Assembly (NCBI RefSeq): GCF_901933205.1
Contig: NC_044596.1
Location: forward strand, 1,242,001 to 1,306,000
DNA from: Camarhynchus parvulus
Taxonomy: Eukaryota; Chordata; Aves; Passeriformes; Thraupidae
DNA length: 64,000 bases
Direction: 5' to 3'
The notes under the pieces were generated by a model. That model was not told the DNA's origin and did not search any database. It saw only the letters and a program-made list of their open reading frames with translations. The stretch's first letter is position 1. Every line of letters starts with the position of its first letter. The translations under genes and the position numbers were made by a program. Positions 22,905-36,308 of the stretch are shown piece by piece.

Positions 22905-25808
22905 TCTGCCCATGAGACACTCTCTGGGGTCACCTTCTGGGGTGTTGGGAAGCTCCAGCCATGTGATTTCTGTCAGTCTGCTCCAGAGTGTGGAGATCAG
23001 AGCTCAGATTCCTCAGTGGAGCAAAAGGGAGACTTTCTGCTGGTACAGTGAGCTGGACCTGAGAATTGTCAGAATCAGCAGCTGCTTGGACCACAGCACA
23101 GCAAGATGCACCTATCTGGAGCCAGGTAAGTTAAAATGAGGAACAAGGCAATGTCCAGGTGAAGGCATTTCACATGCAGCATGATGGGCAGGACTCCTCA
23201 TTGCCTTTGCAGCCCTGCTGAGGGGACATGGGCTCAGTGACAGCTGCATTCCTGGCACCAAGGGATGGTTAATTGCTCCTCAGGGAGCTGCTGGCTCTTT
23301 CTGCAATAGATGTGCATTCTTTCTAATAAAAGCTGTGCATCTGGGGATTGCTAATTGCTATGGCTTTCAGACAGCTCTCTACTCTCTTCTGGAAGCAGAA
23401 AAGCTGAAGTTCTTGGCACAGAGTTGTTAGTAATTATATCAATTATACTAAACAAAAACCAACCCAACAGTTCTCTCCTTTCTTCAGTGTGTGACTCTGG
23501 CTCCATAAGTGTTTTGTGTTATGATTTATACCTGAGGTAATTGGGCTGATTAGTGGGTAAATGAGACAGCACAGGCCAGGGCTGGCTCCTCACCTTCCAC
23601 GGAGATGTTTTAATCTTTGTTTCACCAAATCACTCAGTTGGTTTTCCTGGCAAGCTTTAACCCTTTGCTTGCTTGCAGAGGAAGGCAACTCTGGCAGAGC
23701 TGCTGGATGGCTCAGGAGAGGAGCTCATCCCAGGCCTGCTCTGAGCAGTGCTGTGGGTCTGGAGAGAGGATCACACACAGGGCCTCCAGATGTCAGCATG
23801 GCCAGGACTTCCAAATGGCTTCACAGGCTCAAGCAAGGCTCTGCAGAGCACTGGTCTGTCTGCTGCATGCAGAAGGAGGTGATCTTAACTGGGACATTCA
23901 AGAGCAACAGCTTATGAAAACCAGCAGCTGCTGAAAGTCTCAGTTTCTGGCTTTAGAGCTGCATCTGCTGCTGAGAGTTACAGGGTGATTATATGACTCC
24001 AACATGACACTGACTCAAGTCCTAAAAGTGCCTGCAGTCACCTAGACTGGGGACTCAGGGGTAGTGAGAGAGGGAGCTGCCTGCAAGGACATCCACAGTC
24101 CACTGCTCTGAGGCAGCTTTTTCCCTGGGCAGATGTTCACATCTGTGCAGAGCCATGGTGAGAGGACCAGGTCAGCTCCAGATGTGAGTGTGCCTCAGCT
24201 TGCCAGCTGCTTCCTTTGCTGCTGCTGCTGGGGAGTGACAGCTCTGGGGAGGCAGAGGGACCATGTGGGATGGGAAAGGGAAGTGTTCCCTTGGGCAGGA
24301 CATTTTCAGGTCAGCTTCATACTGAGTTCCAGGGCTAAGGGCCCAACATGCCTTGGAAGAGCCCCTTCATGGCTTGAATGTTGTCTGTGTTTGATAAATG
24401 CTTGGGGAGAAGTCAACTGCCTTCTTGTCAGGAGCAGTCCAGAGGGGATGGTGGCATCAGGAACACTTCTAGAAGGAACCAGGCAAATAGGGAAATCCTT
24501 TTCTAGGGAGAAAAGGTCAAGAGTGGGAGATTCCTCCTTCCCAATGAGCAGAAGACAAACCAATGCCAGCAGTGCAGCCACTGGGGAAGTCTGGCAGGGG
24601 TGGGGTCTGTGCAGTCCTCAGTGCAGTGAGAGAGTTGTGAGGTTTGGGTTAATCCTGAGCTGATCTGACATCTTGTGTTTTCTGTGTCACAAACCCAGCA
24701 GTTTCTGAGAACTGTCTTTTCCCAAGAAATGCTTCCAGAGTGTTTCAGAGGATGTACAAGTGTGTTTCTGAGCTGTTGGTAACATAACTGCCAGAATAAC
24801 CAGAATAACCAGGGGATAACCAGAACCAGCCTCTCTGTTCCCTTACAGATGTGGTGCAAATGCCTCAGCCTATGACTGGCAGAAGCAAATTTACCCATCT
24901 CTTACCATTTCCTTCTGGCTGTGAAGCATTTACAGGGGGAGCTGCTGCCTGGAAACCAACAGAAAGGCTCAATACCATGCTGTCAGGACATGTCCCAGAT
25001 TTTGCTGCCTGTTTTTTCCTTCCTCACACACATCAGAGCCAGTGAGAGCTGTCTGCATGTCTTAGGCCACTGATGTGCAGTAACTGCCCTGCAGCACAGC
25101 CTGGGGTGTTCCCCACAGCCCAGTCACCACAAGGCACTGGACAAAAAATACTGTGAGCCCATCCTCACAGGTATTTTTTGCAACACCTTGGGCTGTTATC
25201 CTGATAAAGCTGGAGGAGACTTGCCACTGAAGATACACAGCACTGAGTGGTGCAGGGCTGGGCTGTGCTCTCAGGGAGCTCCTGTGTGGTTCCCTGTGCA
25301 CAGCAGACCACAGGACACAAAGAAAGGACATTCTGGAGGGAGAGCTGTGCTCATTGAAGGTGTGAGGGCTGAGCCAGCAGCACGGTGAGGAAGCACTGGC
25401 TGCCACCCCTGCCACCCCAGCCCAGGGACACCAGAGAGGAGCTCCTGTCTCCCTGGCCCCAGAGCACACGTGTGTCAGCTGAACAGAGCTGAGCTCACCA
25501 GAAATGTCTAATTGGTGCCTCCAGGCAATTGTGTCTCTCTTCCTGTCTGAGTTTATCTTGAAAGGCTCGATTGAGTTACCTCCTCTCCCATAATAGGATC
25601 TAAGTTCCTTGTAGTAACATAAGAAGGAGATGATGTCATTGCAGCTCCACTTCTCCGATAACTTACTAATGACTGGGGCCAAGAGCTCAGCTCCTTTCTC
25701 AGGCAGAGCTCCCAGCCTGAGTCAGGAGCTGCCTGGGGACCCCCAGGAGCTGAGGGCACGGCCAGGGAGGCTCTGGGGTCACCCTGCCCAAGCCCACTCT
25801 GTCCCCAC

Positions 25809-26440
25809 TGTTATGAGTAGAACAGCTGACCACTTTTTTTAAAGGTTGCAGAGTTAGCAGGTTGGGCCAGTTGCTGCCAGGGTAGAGTTCTTACTGTTTG
25901 TTATTGTAATCATCTGTTGCTGATGGTTGAGAATTCCCCCTTTTGTCGAGGGGCACCCTGCTGCTTCCTGGAGGATGGCACCCAGAGGGTGAAGGGGAAG
26001 GGACATCAGGGTTGGCATGCAAATGACATCGGATGCAGCATGCAACGGGAGGGAACCCCTCACCAAACCTAGCCAAAAACCCCTAAAACAATGAGCCAAC
26101 ACAAAATTGATGAATCAAAGTGATGACTAGAAATGAGGAACAGAATCGAGTATCCACCAAGACCTTTTTACCCCTCACCCTACCCTAAAGATGTCGGCTA
26201 GACAGAGGAGCTCAAATGTTAAATTGGAGAATCAAAGGATTTCCTTATGTTCTTATAGGGTGGAACCTGTAGCTGTGCCCACAGACCAGCAGACAAATCT
26301 GTGTTCTTTCTCTGAGTCACTCGTGGGAGCAGTGATGGTGTGAATGTGGACCTCTTGGTTCTTTCAACCCGACACTGATCACTTTTATTAAAGGCATTAA
26401 AAAGGAGAAAAGGCTCCTACCTGTGCTTATTTCACCCTCT
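25809..26440 (+). mobile_element. Possible degenerate LTR element flanked by direct repeats
   Basis: The segment begins TGTTATGAGTAG and has a polyadenylation-like ATTAAA near its right end. It sits between two related about 40-bp direct repeats (25767-25808 and 26455-26496, sharing GCCCACTCTGTCCCCACTG). A second internal similarity links CTGACCACTTTTTTTAAAGG near 25827 with CTGATCACTTTTATTAAAGG near 26376. The flanking repeats are too long and too diverged for a target duplication. This may be a mobile element or a local duplication. Confidence 0.35.
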
Positions 26441-26739
26441 GCCACGAGGGAGGGCAGCTCTGTGGTTACCCTGCCCGAGCCCACTCTGTCCCCACTGCCA
26501 CACTGCCAGCTCCACTCGTGCTGCTCCCTGTGCCCTGCTCAGCCCTTCTGGAGCCTGGCATGCACAGGCAGCAGCTCTGGGGCCCTGGGCCTGCCCAAGG
26601 AGCCCAGGGAGGAGCAGGGTTCTTCTATCAACTGATACCAGCTGGGAGAGGACAAAGGCAGCCAGGGACTGCAGTACTCACCTGGGAAGGGGAAACTGGG
26701 TTAAATTTCTGCCTGCCTCTTGTGTCTTTGCTACCATAA

Positions 26740-27196
26740 TGAATTGTAGATTCAGTGGGGAAATGGAGCTTTGGAGTGGTCCCAGAGGAGCCCTTCTGCT
26801 CTGGAAACAGGCTGAGAGAGCTGGGGCTGCTCAGCCTGGAGAAAAGAAGGCTCTGGGGAAACCTCAGAGCTCCTTCTTGTGCCTAAAGGGGGCCTATGAG
26901 CAAGATGGGGACAGACTTTTTAGCAGGGGCTGTAGCAATAGGACAAGGAGTGATGGTTTTAAACCAAAAGAGGGGAGATTCAGACTACATATAAAGAAGA
27001 CATTTTTTACAGTAAGATGGTGAAACACTAACACAGGCTGCTCAGAGAAGTGTCCCTCCCCTGGAAACATTCAGGGCTGGATGGGGCTCTGAGCAGCCTG
27101 GTGTAGTTGAAGGTGTCCCTGCTCATTGCAGGGGATTGCACTAGATGACCTTTAAAGGTCACTTTCAACCCAAAGCATTCTATGATTCTGTGAATG
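26740..27196 (+). mobile_element. CR1 LINE 3' end fragment (about 450 bp)
   Basis: Sense landmarks include GGGGCTGCTCAGCCTGGAGA, GGGGGCCTATGAGCAAGATG, CACAGGCTGCTCAGAGAAGT and ATTGCACTAGATGACCTTTA, ending CATTCTATGATTCTGTG. It is one of the longer CR1 pieces here. Short ORFs in it are non-functional. Confidence 0.92.
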
Positions 27197-28011
27197 ACAC
27201 ACTATTGCTCTGTAGGCCAGCTCCTCCACCTGGCATCCCTGCCGTGCCACGGAAAGGCTCTCAGCCCCCCAGCAAGACTCACAAGTGGTGCTTGGCTCCA
27301 TTTCCAGCTGGAAACTTGTGAAAACCATCCCAGGCAGTGAATGGAAGTTCAAGACACAAACATGTTTGCAGTTGGCTGTGGAACAGGACCCGGTGAGAAA
27401 GTTTGCAGGGCTCTGTTTGGATTGCAGTGAGTCTTCCCTCCTGACTCAATGGGGCATGTTTCTGTGGGAAGCTCTCCACGAGGGATGCTCAGGAAATGAA
27501 ATCAGAGCAATACCTAGACTCCACACAAAGTGTCTTTGGTGTAGACAAGAGGGCTTTGTTATCCCCAGTTGCAAACACCTCCAAAACCCCTCAGGTCAGA
27601 ACGGTGCAAGAAGGATTGCCAAAATCTCTGTGCAGCTACAGAAAGTGCTGAAAGCTGGGCAGCTGTGCCAGCTCCCCGACCAGCCTCTCCCTGGGCCCTG
27701 GCACTGCCCCCTTGGCCATGGTGCCAGGCCCAGGGAAATGGAGGAGGCTCAGGAGGCAGCTGGAGGCTGAGCAGAGTGGCTCAGAGCTCACCCAGCAGCA
27801 GGGCCTGTGTGGGAACCATGGTGTTTGCCACACACAGGGCAGCCAGGGAAGAGAAGGGAGAGCAGCCCTTGGGACAGAAGGAACAGGACATGCTGAACTC
27901 TGGGGAGAGGGCTCTGAACAGATCTGGGCACGCTGGAGTGCTGGGTCCAGCCCTGGGGCCCTCAGCAAAGAACAGTGCTGGGTCTGCTCGTGGGGTCCAG
28001 AGGAGCCCATG

Positions 28012-28425
28012 GAGATGGTCCAGGGCTGGAGCCCCTCTGCTCTGGAACCAGGCTGGGAGAGATGGGGGTGCTCACCTGGAGAAGGCTCCAGGGGACCTCA
28101 GAGCCCCTGCCAGAGCCTAAAGGGGCTCCAGGAGAGGGACTAGGGACAAGGGATGCTGTGACAGGACACAGGGAATGGCTTCCCACTGGCAGAGGTCAGG
28201 GTTAGATGAGATATTGGGAAGGAATTGTTCCCTGTGAGGGTGGTGAGGGTGGCACAGAGTGCCCAGAGAAACTGTGGCTGCTCAATCCCTGGCAGTGTCC
28301 AAGGCCAGGCTGGACAGGACTTGGAGCAACCTGGGATAGTGGAAGGTGTCCCTGCCATGGCAGGGGGTGGAACAAGTTGAGCCTTAAGGTTTCTTTATAC
28401 ACAATCCATTCCAGGATTCCAGGAG
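28012..28425 (+). mobile_element. CR1 LINE 3' end fragment
   Basis: Sense CR1 text is continuous from GGAGATGGTCCAGGGCTGGA through CCCACTGGCAGAGGTCAGGG and GTGAGGGTGGTGAGGGTGGC to CCATTCCAGGATTCC. Confidence 0.92.
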
Positions 28426-29247
28426 TCTATGACAGATGTTGCCAGTTTAAGTGTGTCCATTCCTTGCTCATCTCCCTGTCTCCAATTTGCCTGAAGCTCC
28501 TCTGTGGTTCACCAGAAGTGGATAAATCACAGCTCCTTACACACCTGTGAGCTTACACACCAATGCCTGAACACCTGGGACCCACCTTCCTTTGGCACTG
28601 ACATGTGTCTTGTGTGGAGCAACTGTTGTTTGTCATTTCCATTGAGCCATCACCAGGGACACACAGCACGGCCTGGGTGCTCAGGTGGGTGAGTGAGCTC
28701 AGGTTCATGACAATTATGGGTTATGCCATGACAAAGGTTAATGGAAACACATTGGAACTTAATGACTTTAGGAGGCAGGAGTGTGCATGTGAGCTGTGAT
28801 TGTTATTTCTTCAGTGCTCACAATGTGCCCAGGACACACTCTGGGGGCAGCCAAGGCACTTCCTGAAAGCTCTTCCAGCCTGAGATGGGAAGTGACAGTG
28901 TGTTTGAGGAGGGTGTGAAGGTGGAGCCAAGTTTCAGCGTGTGTCAGAGTCTCTTCTGAGGGACCTCTGCTTATTGCAGGGTGGGTTCTGCAGTCACTGC
29001 AGTGTGGGCAGAGAAAGGGGAAACAATCTGGGGAGATATGTGAGCACCAGGGGCCCTGCTGCATTGCCACAGTCACCAGAGAGAAGTCTGGAGGTGACTG
29101 CAGTGCCTGGAGGGCACAGCCAGGCAGGAATAGCCACTGCCAAGCTGCTGGACAAGCACAGCTCCAAACACCTCCCTGTGCTGGGACCTCTTCATTGGCA
29201 GCACAAGTGGGAATTCTGGAGGTGCTGGGGCGTGGCAAGGGAGTCCC

Positions 29248-29372
29248 TCACCATCCCCATCCCCAACCCCATCACCATCATCCCCATCCCCATCACCATC
29301 ATCACCATCATCCCCATCACCATCATCACCATCCCCATCCCCATCACCATCATCCCCATCCCCATCATCCCC
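29248..29372 (+). repeat. CCATCA / CCATCCC microsatellite
   Basis: About 125 bp alternate CATCAC, CATCATC and CCCATCC. Its short His/Pro or Met/Gly/Asp open frames are simple-sequence artefacts. Confidence 0.92.
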
Positions 29373-32300
29373 TTGCAAGTGCTGCCAACCACCAGCTCAG
29401 TGGTTGGGGAAATTGGAAAGTGAAGTCTCAAGAGAGAAGCTGACATCATGGACATGCTGGCCCCACTCAAGGTCAATGGGACCTGAATAACCTACTCTGC
29501 ACATTCCAGGAAAGGATTTCAAAAGAAAGGAAGCTGCTGCTTTTTACACATCATGAGCACAGATGAGGCAGCTGATGCAGCTGGGGCAGTTTCTGTGCCT
29601 TGTATCCCCACACACCATCCTTGGAGGAGATACCAATTCATGTAGACAGCTTTTTTCTGTATTATTTTCCAGTTCTTGACTGAAGTTTGCTAAACTTTTA
29701 GCTGTTAGCCTCGTAAACCACACAACACTCTTGTCTTCCTGGGAGAGGAATCCTGGGATCCTTCACAGCATTGACACTTACGAGCATGAGATACATGAAC
29801 ATTGCCTTTACATAAACTTCACAGCAACTCATTGCTGAAAAACAGCAAGTAATGAATGGAAAACAAATGCAGCAAGGATTTGTTGTGGCACTGCTAAAGT
29901 GAACTGCTCCTTGAGGATGATACAGTCAACAGCTTGTGTGTGGTCATTAAATCTTCCTCTTAAAAATGCCATTGAGACCATTGTACTGGGATAACCACAC
30001 TGCATTTCATGGTTTTTTACTGCTAAGCAGAAAAGACTCGAATCTAACCAGCTGAGTTCCTCCTACTGCCAGGAAAAAATCCATGTCTGTGATGTAGCAC
30101 CAGCCATGCCTCCTTTCTGACTTGCTCTGAAAACAACAGTTGCGAATTCAAATCCCTCCAGCTCTGGAGTGTAGAGAAATTCCTCCCCGGTTAGAGGATA
30201 AGCTGCTCCTTGCATTTGTATTTTTGGGCAAGATTATCTCCTCTGATAGATTTCCCTGAGGGTTACACAGATGTGGCTGGGCCATGTGCAGGGGGCTGTG
30301 GGGAGCAGAGATGCTCAGCCCTGCTTTGGTACCCCTGCTCTGGGGTGTGCCAGCTTGGGGGCTGATTTTGCTGGATAAAACTGAGGGGTTGGGACAGGAA
30401 CATTTTTCTTTTGCCTTCCAAGTGTAGGAAAACCACATCTCACCCAGCCTTATTCACACAGAACTTGAAACCAGTTATGGGATCTTTCTTTAGCCAGAAG
30501 AGAAAACCAGATTCCTCCAGAGAGTGATTCATCCCCCAGAGAGGGCTCTGAGATAACAGAGATGATTCACCCTCTGCAGATGCTGATCATTTTCCACTGC
30601 TCCTGGCGTGAGGTAATATCTAGCCAGCCACGGTCAGGGGAGACAAATCCACCTGGTTTGCCTGAGGGAGACGTGGGCACAGCAGAAACTTATCCAAAGT
30701 GAAGGAAGGTTGTGTAGTGAGGCCATGCTGGTGACTCAGAAGAATTTGATCTCCTTCCTGGCAGTATTTTAGGATCCTCCACCATGAGGGAATGATCCAG
30801 CACCCCAGTCACAGCAGAGGCACAAAGACACAGTCCCCTGGTCCCAGGCACTCAACATCCCAGCTACAAAGCTGGCCCAGGGCTCTTTGTGGCTGTGCCA
30901 AACACCACGGTGGCTGATCCCCCTGCTGTCACCTGTGGGCTGCAGGGAGCTGCTTCTTGGGTCCTAGCAAGAGCACAGTGACCAAGATACAGGTTTTGTC
31001 CCAATAAAAGAGAGTGATGCATGTTCTGCCAAGTGGATTTACCAACTTTGGCTTTTGAAAATACATTGCTGCTCATCATTGCAGTAAAAATGGTTTTCAG
31101 AGGTACTGGGGAGCACACTCTGAACAGCATGGGGAGATGAGCTGAATGGCAAAGAAAGCTGCTGGAACAGGCAATAAGGTCCAGCCATGCACTTTGTTTC
31201 CCACTCAGGGATACTCTTGAACCCAGACCTGGGATTTGGGTCAGGCCCAAATAAACAGAGGAACGAGTCCAAAATTGGAATGTTGAACTGCATTGGTATT
31301 CCAATGCACCTTTTCCTCCTCAAACCTGGTCTGATCTTGCTAAGCCATTGTTGCCAGTCCTGGTGACAAACACAGATCTCCAGTGGCAGCTCAGACTGGC
31401 TGGAGGGAAGAGCCAGGGCATGGCAGGTTGGAGGACAGCCCAAGGTACACAGAACCAGAAAATGTTATCTGTTCAAAGTCTGTGCCAAAAAGCAGTAATT
31501 CCTCTGAATTTGCTTTATCATTGATGGACCAAATTATGAGAAGTGGCCTCAGGAGAGGACATCAGTCCCTTCCAGGGACATCAGCCCACCTGAAACAAAA
31601 TGGTATCATCTCTTCCCTGTCTGTGCTCTGGCTCAACTGCCCAAGCCTCAGGGGCCACTGTGCCATTTCCAGGGGACTCCCAGGCTGTGCAAGCTGTACC
31701 TGGGAGGTGGGATCATGGCAGTGCAGCCAGAGAGGCTCCTGCTTCCCTACAGCTGTGAGGAACACTAGCAGCAACCAAACTTCAGCAAAGACACACCACA
31801 CCATGGCTACATCAGTGCCTGAAAATTCACTTCAGCGCATCCAGATGTGTGGCACATCTGCCTGCAGTGGTCACTTGAATGTGGTGAATGTCTGCTCTTG
31901 GACCCTCACAGACCATCTCCTTTAGAGAAATATTATCAAAGCCTGAAGTGCCAAAATGGAGATCAGGCTCGTGAAAACAGGAGTGGGGACAGAACTCCCT
32001 GACTTGGTTGTGCTGCTGTCCCGAGCTGGAAGAGCGGTCTCAGGGAAAAGGGGAGTTCAGAGCTGGGATGGGAAGGCTTTGAGCAGCCTGTGCCCTCACA
32101 AGTGGAAGGACAGCATGGTGCTGACACTGTGATGCCCACCCTGGGCTCCTTTTCCTGCTGCAGGAATTCTTTCTGCTGCAGAGGTGTCCATAAGAGGGAA
32201 ATCCAAGGTCCTGTGTGCTCAGCAGCAGCAATCACCAGGGAAACATTTGCAGTCACTTTGCTTCAGCCCATCTTCATGCACTCCATCAGAGCAACCTCTC

Positions 32301-34961
32301 TGCTCTTCCCTGGCCTCCTTTTGTGCTCCAGAAAGACTCTGAAGCCAGTAAATCAGAGCTGAGGTGGGCTTGCCACAAGACAGCTCCTGTGCCAGCAGGG
32401 TGTTGGTCACTGCTGTGCTGTACTGACTTTATAGGTGTCAGTTTGTCCATGGCTTTTATCCCCTGAACAACCCATGGAAACAACACCTTCCCCAAACCTT
32501 ACAGCATCACCTGTGATTTATAGAGAAGAATATTGCTGTGAACAGCAAACTGTCAAATCTCAAACAGATCAAAGAAGTGAAATGAGGAATGAACAGACTG
32601 AGCTCTTCAGGCCATGTTGATTCCAAAGGAATTTTTTTCTTCCTTCTGTCATAAGAATTTATATGCTTGTGAGAATCTGATCTGGTGGGAAGAGCCTTCC
32701 TCCTTTGTCTACATCAAAGTCCACATGTTCTCAAATTGCTATAAGTCATTTTTTTGCATTTTAATCTCTGGCCATATGTATGAAAATAATTACCTGCCTT
32801 AAGGGACAGGGGAGGAAGCAGCCTTTATTGCATTTCCACAGGAGTCCAAATGGTGGCAAACTAATGGGATGGAGGAAGTGGATTGTTTTAGTTAGAGGTA
32901 CAATTAACCTGTGTACAGGGAGTTACATGTCAGGCTGACTTAGCACTTATTGATTATGGGTCAAGTACAGCTGGAGTGAAATCAGAATATAATGGGAAAT
33001 TACAGCTTTAGCAAACAGGAAGATGCTTTCAGTATTTTTAAGAACAACATTTACGGCACAGTTTCTCCTCCAGACTGCACCCCCTCAGCTTGTGAAGGCC
33101 AGAGGAGCAGAGGACAGCCCTGCTGTCACACAAGGGTCACAAATAAGAATGTGCCCTTGGTGGGGATGGTCTGATGGGACCAGAGTGCTCCTCAGGGAGC
33201 CCCTGGCCGATTTCAGCTGGGAACAGCAGGTTAGTGGCACAGTGGTAGGAGAATTCTGCAAATATTCCAGAGGGAGGCAAGAGTGTGATGAAGAGAGGGG
33301 AAATAAAATGAGGGCAAGGCCAGGATCAGAGGGAATGGGGCTGCTGCATGCTGGCGCTGGCAGTGGCTGCCTCTGCCCTGGCTGCATTTGCCACAAGGCA
33401 GCAGAGCATGGCTGGCTGTAGGGCACTGGCACATGCTGGCAGGAGGGAAGCAGTTCCTTTCCTGCACACAGGAGGAGTTGCCAAGAGACAGAAGAAGACG
33501 GAGACACAGTCACAGGTTGTTTTCCTGGATGCCATGAAGCCCAACAGCAGGAGAGTCAGTCCTTGTGGGATACAGAGCTAGGGAATGAACCACAAGACTC
33601 TCACCCAAGGGTTTGCCAGCAGAATGGAGCATCTTGCCAGGGGCACGAGAGAAAACCCAAAGTGAAGTGTGGAAAGGGGGTCAGGGGAGCTCAGTCTCAT
33701 GGTGCAGGATCTTGAGGCTTTAACTCTTCTGCCTGGCAGTAAATCCTCCCTACCCCCGCCAGGCTGATATAGACAACACTCACCCTGAAGAGCCAGACAC
33801 ATGCTAAACACCTTCCCAAAATGCTGATCTGCAAGAAACTCCCAAAAAAGCTTTCCATAGGCATTTGGAAAAGAAAAAACCATGGGTTTATCTTGATCTC
33901 TTAATCCACCAGGTTTCTTTTCTCTCTGCTTTCTCTACCTCGACAAGCTTGGTAATTATAATTTATAGCACCTGCTCACTTTGAAATACCTTGGACTCTT
34001 TCTGCCTGGCAGAGGAACAGACACAGTGCCCATCTGCTTTAGGTAAGTGCTCACAAACCACAAAGTCGTTAATTAGACTGACACACGACTCTTCCAGCAT
34101 GCACATGGTATGTTGTTACTGCACCTACAAACCACTGGCAGCCAGACACTCTGCCAGGGGAGCACAACTGCATCTGAGCATTATGTAAGGCCTTGGCAGC
34201 CCTTGCAGGGCTCAGAGCATTGCCATCAGGTGTGCGTGTTCTTTCTAATCCTCCCCACTGGCCTTCCCAACACGCTTCCCAGATAAATCAAGGCTGCTGG
34301 GAAGCAGCTCCCTCATGCTTGCTAGGAGGCTTGGTCTCCAGAGCTTGGACTTTTCTTTTGAAATCCAAATTCCTCTTTGTATTCATCTAGAGAAAGCTGC
34401 CAAGGTGTCCTTCCTGACAGCTCCAGACAGTGATGTCTCCCCATCCTGGAGCTGACAGGTCTGGTTCTGCTCTGGCCATGGCTGCAGCTCTGCAGGACCT
34501 GGTGAGGGGTTTTTGTAAACACAGGGGTGTGTGATGGGGCTGTCTGGGTGGGTGTGACACTTGCCCCTCACACTGGCTGACATCCATGGACAGCATGACC
34601 CATGGATACTGCTGGGGAAAACCAAACCCTTTCAGGAGGGATGGTGCAGACCACAGGAGGTCCCTGATGCCAATGGCTGGTGATACCCAGTGGTCCAACC
34701 TGGAGCAGCCAAGCTTTGGGTCAGCACTTGGCATGATGACATCCTACACCTACCAATGCCCTTCTGGCACAGAGTTATGTGGGATGGATGGAAACCTGCT
34801 CCTGGCTGGCTGGGATTCGCAGCACCTCAGGGAGAGTTTGCAGGAGGGAGCCCTCTTACCCTGTTTGAAATGGTTTTTGCCAGAACTCAGAGCTGCATCT
34901 TCCTTGATTAGGAAGGATATGGGGGGATCACACAGGGCAATGGGAATGTCCAAGAGCAGGA

Positions 34962-35238
34962 ATCCAAAGGGGAACACTCTGACTCTCCCATCTCACTGAA
35001 ACTTGCCTGAACCATTTTTTTCTGGCTTGCTGTCTGACCAGTGAAGAACCTTCAGTAACCTGGGCTCCAGGGAGCCAGTGTGCCTCATATAGAGTACTCA
35101 AAATTAGTGTTCTGCCAGTGCTGGTTGCACAGCATGTCTTTTGTGGGGGACCCACACCTGCCATGAAAAATTCTGCACACCTGAAGTCCATGGGTTGGCA
35201 GCTTTGAGAAAGCTCCTTACCTGCAGACAGGTCCCCAT
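34962..35238 (+). repeat. Left arm of imperfect inverted duplication
   Basis: The reverse complement matches 35658-36308 once the LTR at 35767-36149 is removed. Shared blocks include GGGGAACACTCTGACTCTCC, GAGCCAGTGTGCCTCAT, GTTCTGCCAGTGCTG, CTGAAGTCCATGGGTTGGCA and CAGACAGGTCCCCA. Identity is roughly 85%. Confidence 0.88.
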
Positions 35239-35657
35239 CAGAAGGCAAGAAGAGAAGCAGAGCAGTGTAAGCCCGGTCTTTGTGACACCTCTGTTTCTCC
35301 TTTTTTATCTGTTTTACAGATAAATGTGTTACATTTAGACAAAAAAAAAAAATTGTGTGGCTATTATGTGCTCATTTCCTTTCAGAGTGAGAAACCAAGA
35401 CAGATTTATAACTAAATGTGTATGACAGAATGTGTTTTAGAGCCAGATGTGAGCAGGCCCCAGGTACAGAGGGCAGCTGGAGCCCTGTGCTCAGGCTGCC
35501 ACAAAGGCAGAGGTGAGAGGCACAGGGGGTGCATGTGCAGTGCAAGAGGGCCCCAGGCTTTCCTGGGGTTCAGGCACTTTGGAGCAGAGAGTTCCTGCTC
35601 TGACCATACACTGGCTCTGTTCACTCTGCACAGGGCACTTCAGCCTGCATCAGCACC

Positions 35658-36308
35658 TGGGGACCTGTCTGTGGGTAAGGAGCTTCCTCAAAGCTGCCAA
35701 CCCATGGACTTCAGGTGTTTGCATGGCAGGGCTGGTTCCCCCACAAAAAACATGCTGTGGAACCAGTGTGACCGTGTTCACAGGGGTCTGAGGATGAGGG
35801 AAGAGATGAGGATCTGACTCCATGTTTCAGAAGGCTTGATTTATTATTTTGTGATATCTATTACATTAAAACTATACTAAAAGAATAGAAGAAAGGGTTT
35901 CATCAGAAGGCTAGCTGAGAATAGAAAAAGAAAGAATGATAACAAAGGCTTGTGGCTCTGCTCTCTGTCCGAGCCAGCTGACTGTGATTGTCCATTAATT
36001 AGAAACAACCACATGGGCCAATCACAGATGCACCTGTTGCATTCCACAGCAGCAGATAACCATTGTTTACATTTTGTTCCTGAGACCTCTCAGCTTCTCA
36101 GGAGGAAAAATCCTAAGGAAAGGATTTTTTATAAAAGATGTCTGTGACAAATCAGCACTGGCAGAACATGAATTTTAACAACTCTAGATGAGGCACACTG
36201 GCTCTCTGGGAGCTCAAGATCCTTCACGGGACTGAGAGCAAGCCAGAAAAAAAAAGTGGTTCAGGCAAGTTCCAGTGAGATGGGAGAGTCAGAGTGTTCC
36301 CCTTCGGA
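35658..36308 (-). repeat. Right arm of inverted duplication, split by an LTR
   Basis: This is the partner of 34962-35238. The arm is interrupted at AACCAG/CACTGG by the solo LTR 35767-36149; the left arm reads straight through as AACCAGCACTGG on its complement. Confidence 0.88.
35767..36149 (-). mobile_element. Solo LTR inserted in one arm of an inverted duplication
   Basis: The plus strand reads TGTGACCGTGTTC at the left edge and ATGTCTGTGACA at the right, giving inverted TGT(G/C)AC...GTGACA ends. In the minus direction a polyadenylation signal AATAAA lies near 35845, which sets the orientation. The flanks are AACCAG and AATCAG, a 6-bp target duplication with one change. The matching arm at 34962-35238 has the uninterrupted site, which confirms the insertion boundaries independently. 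Confidence 0.88.
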
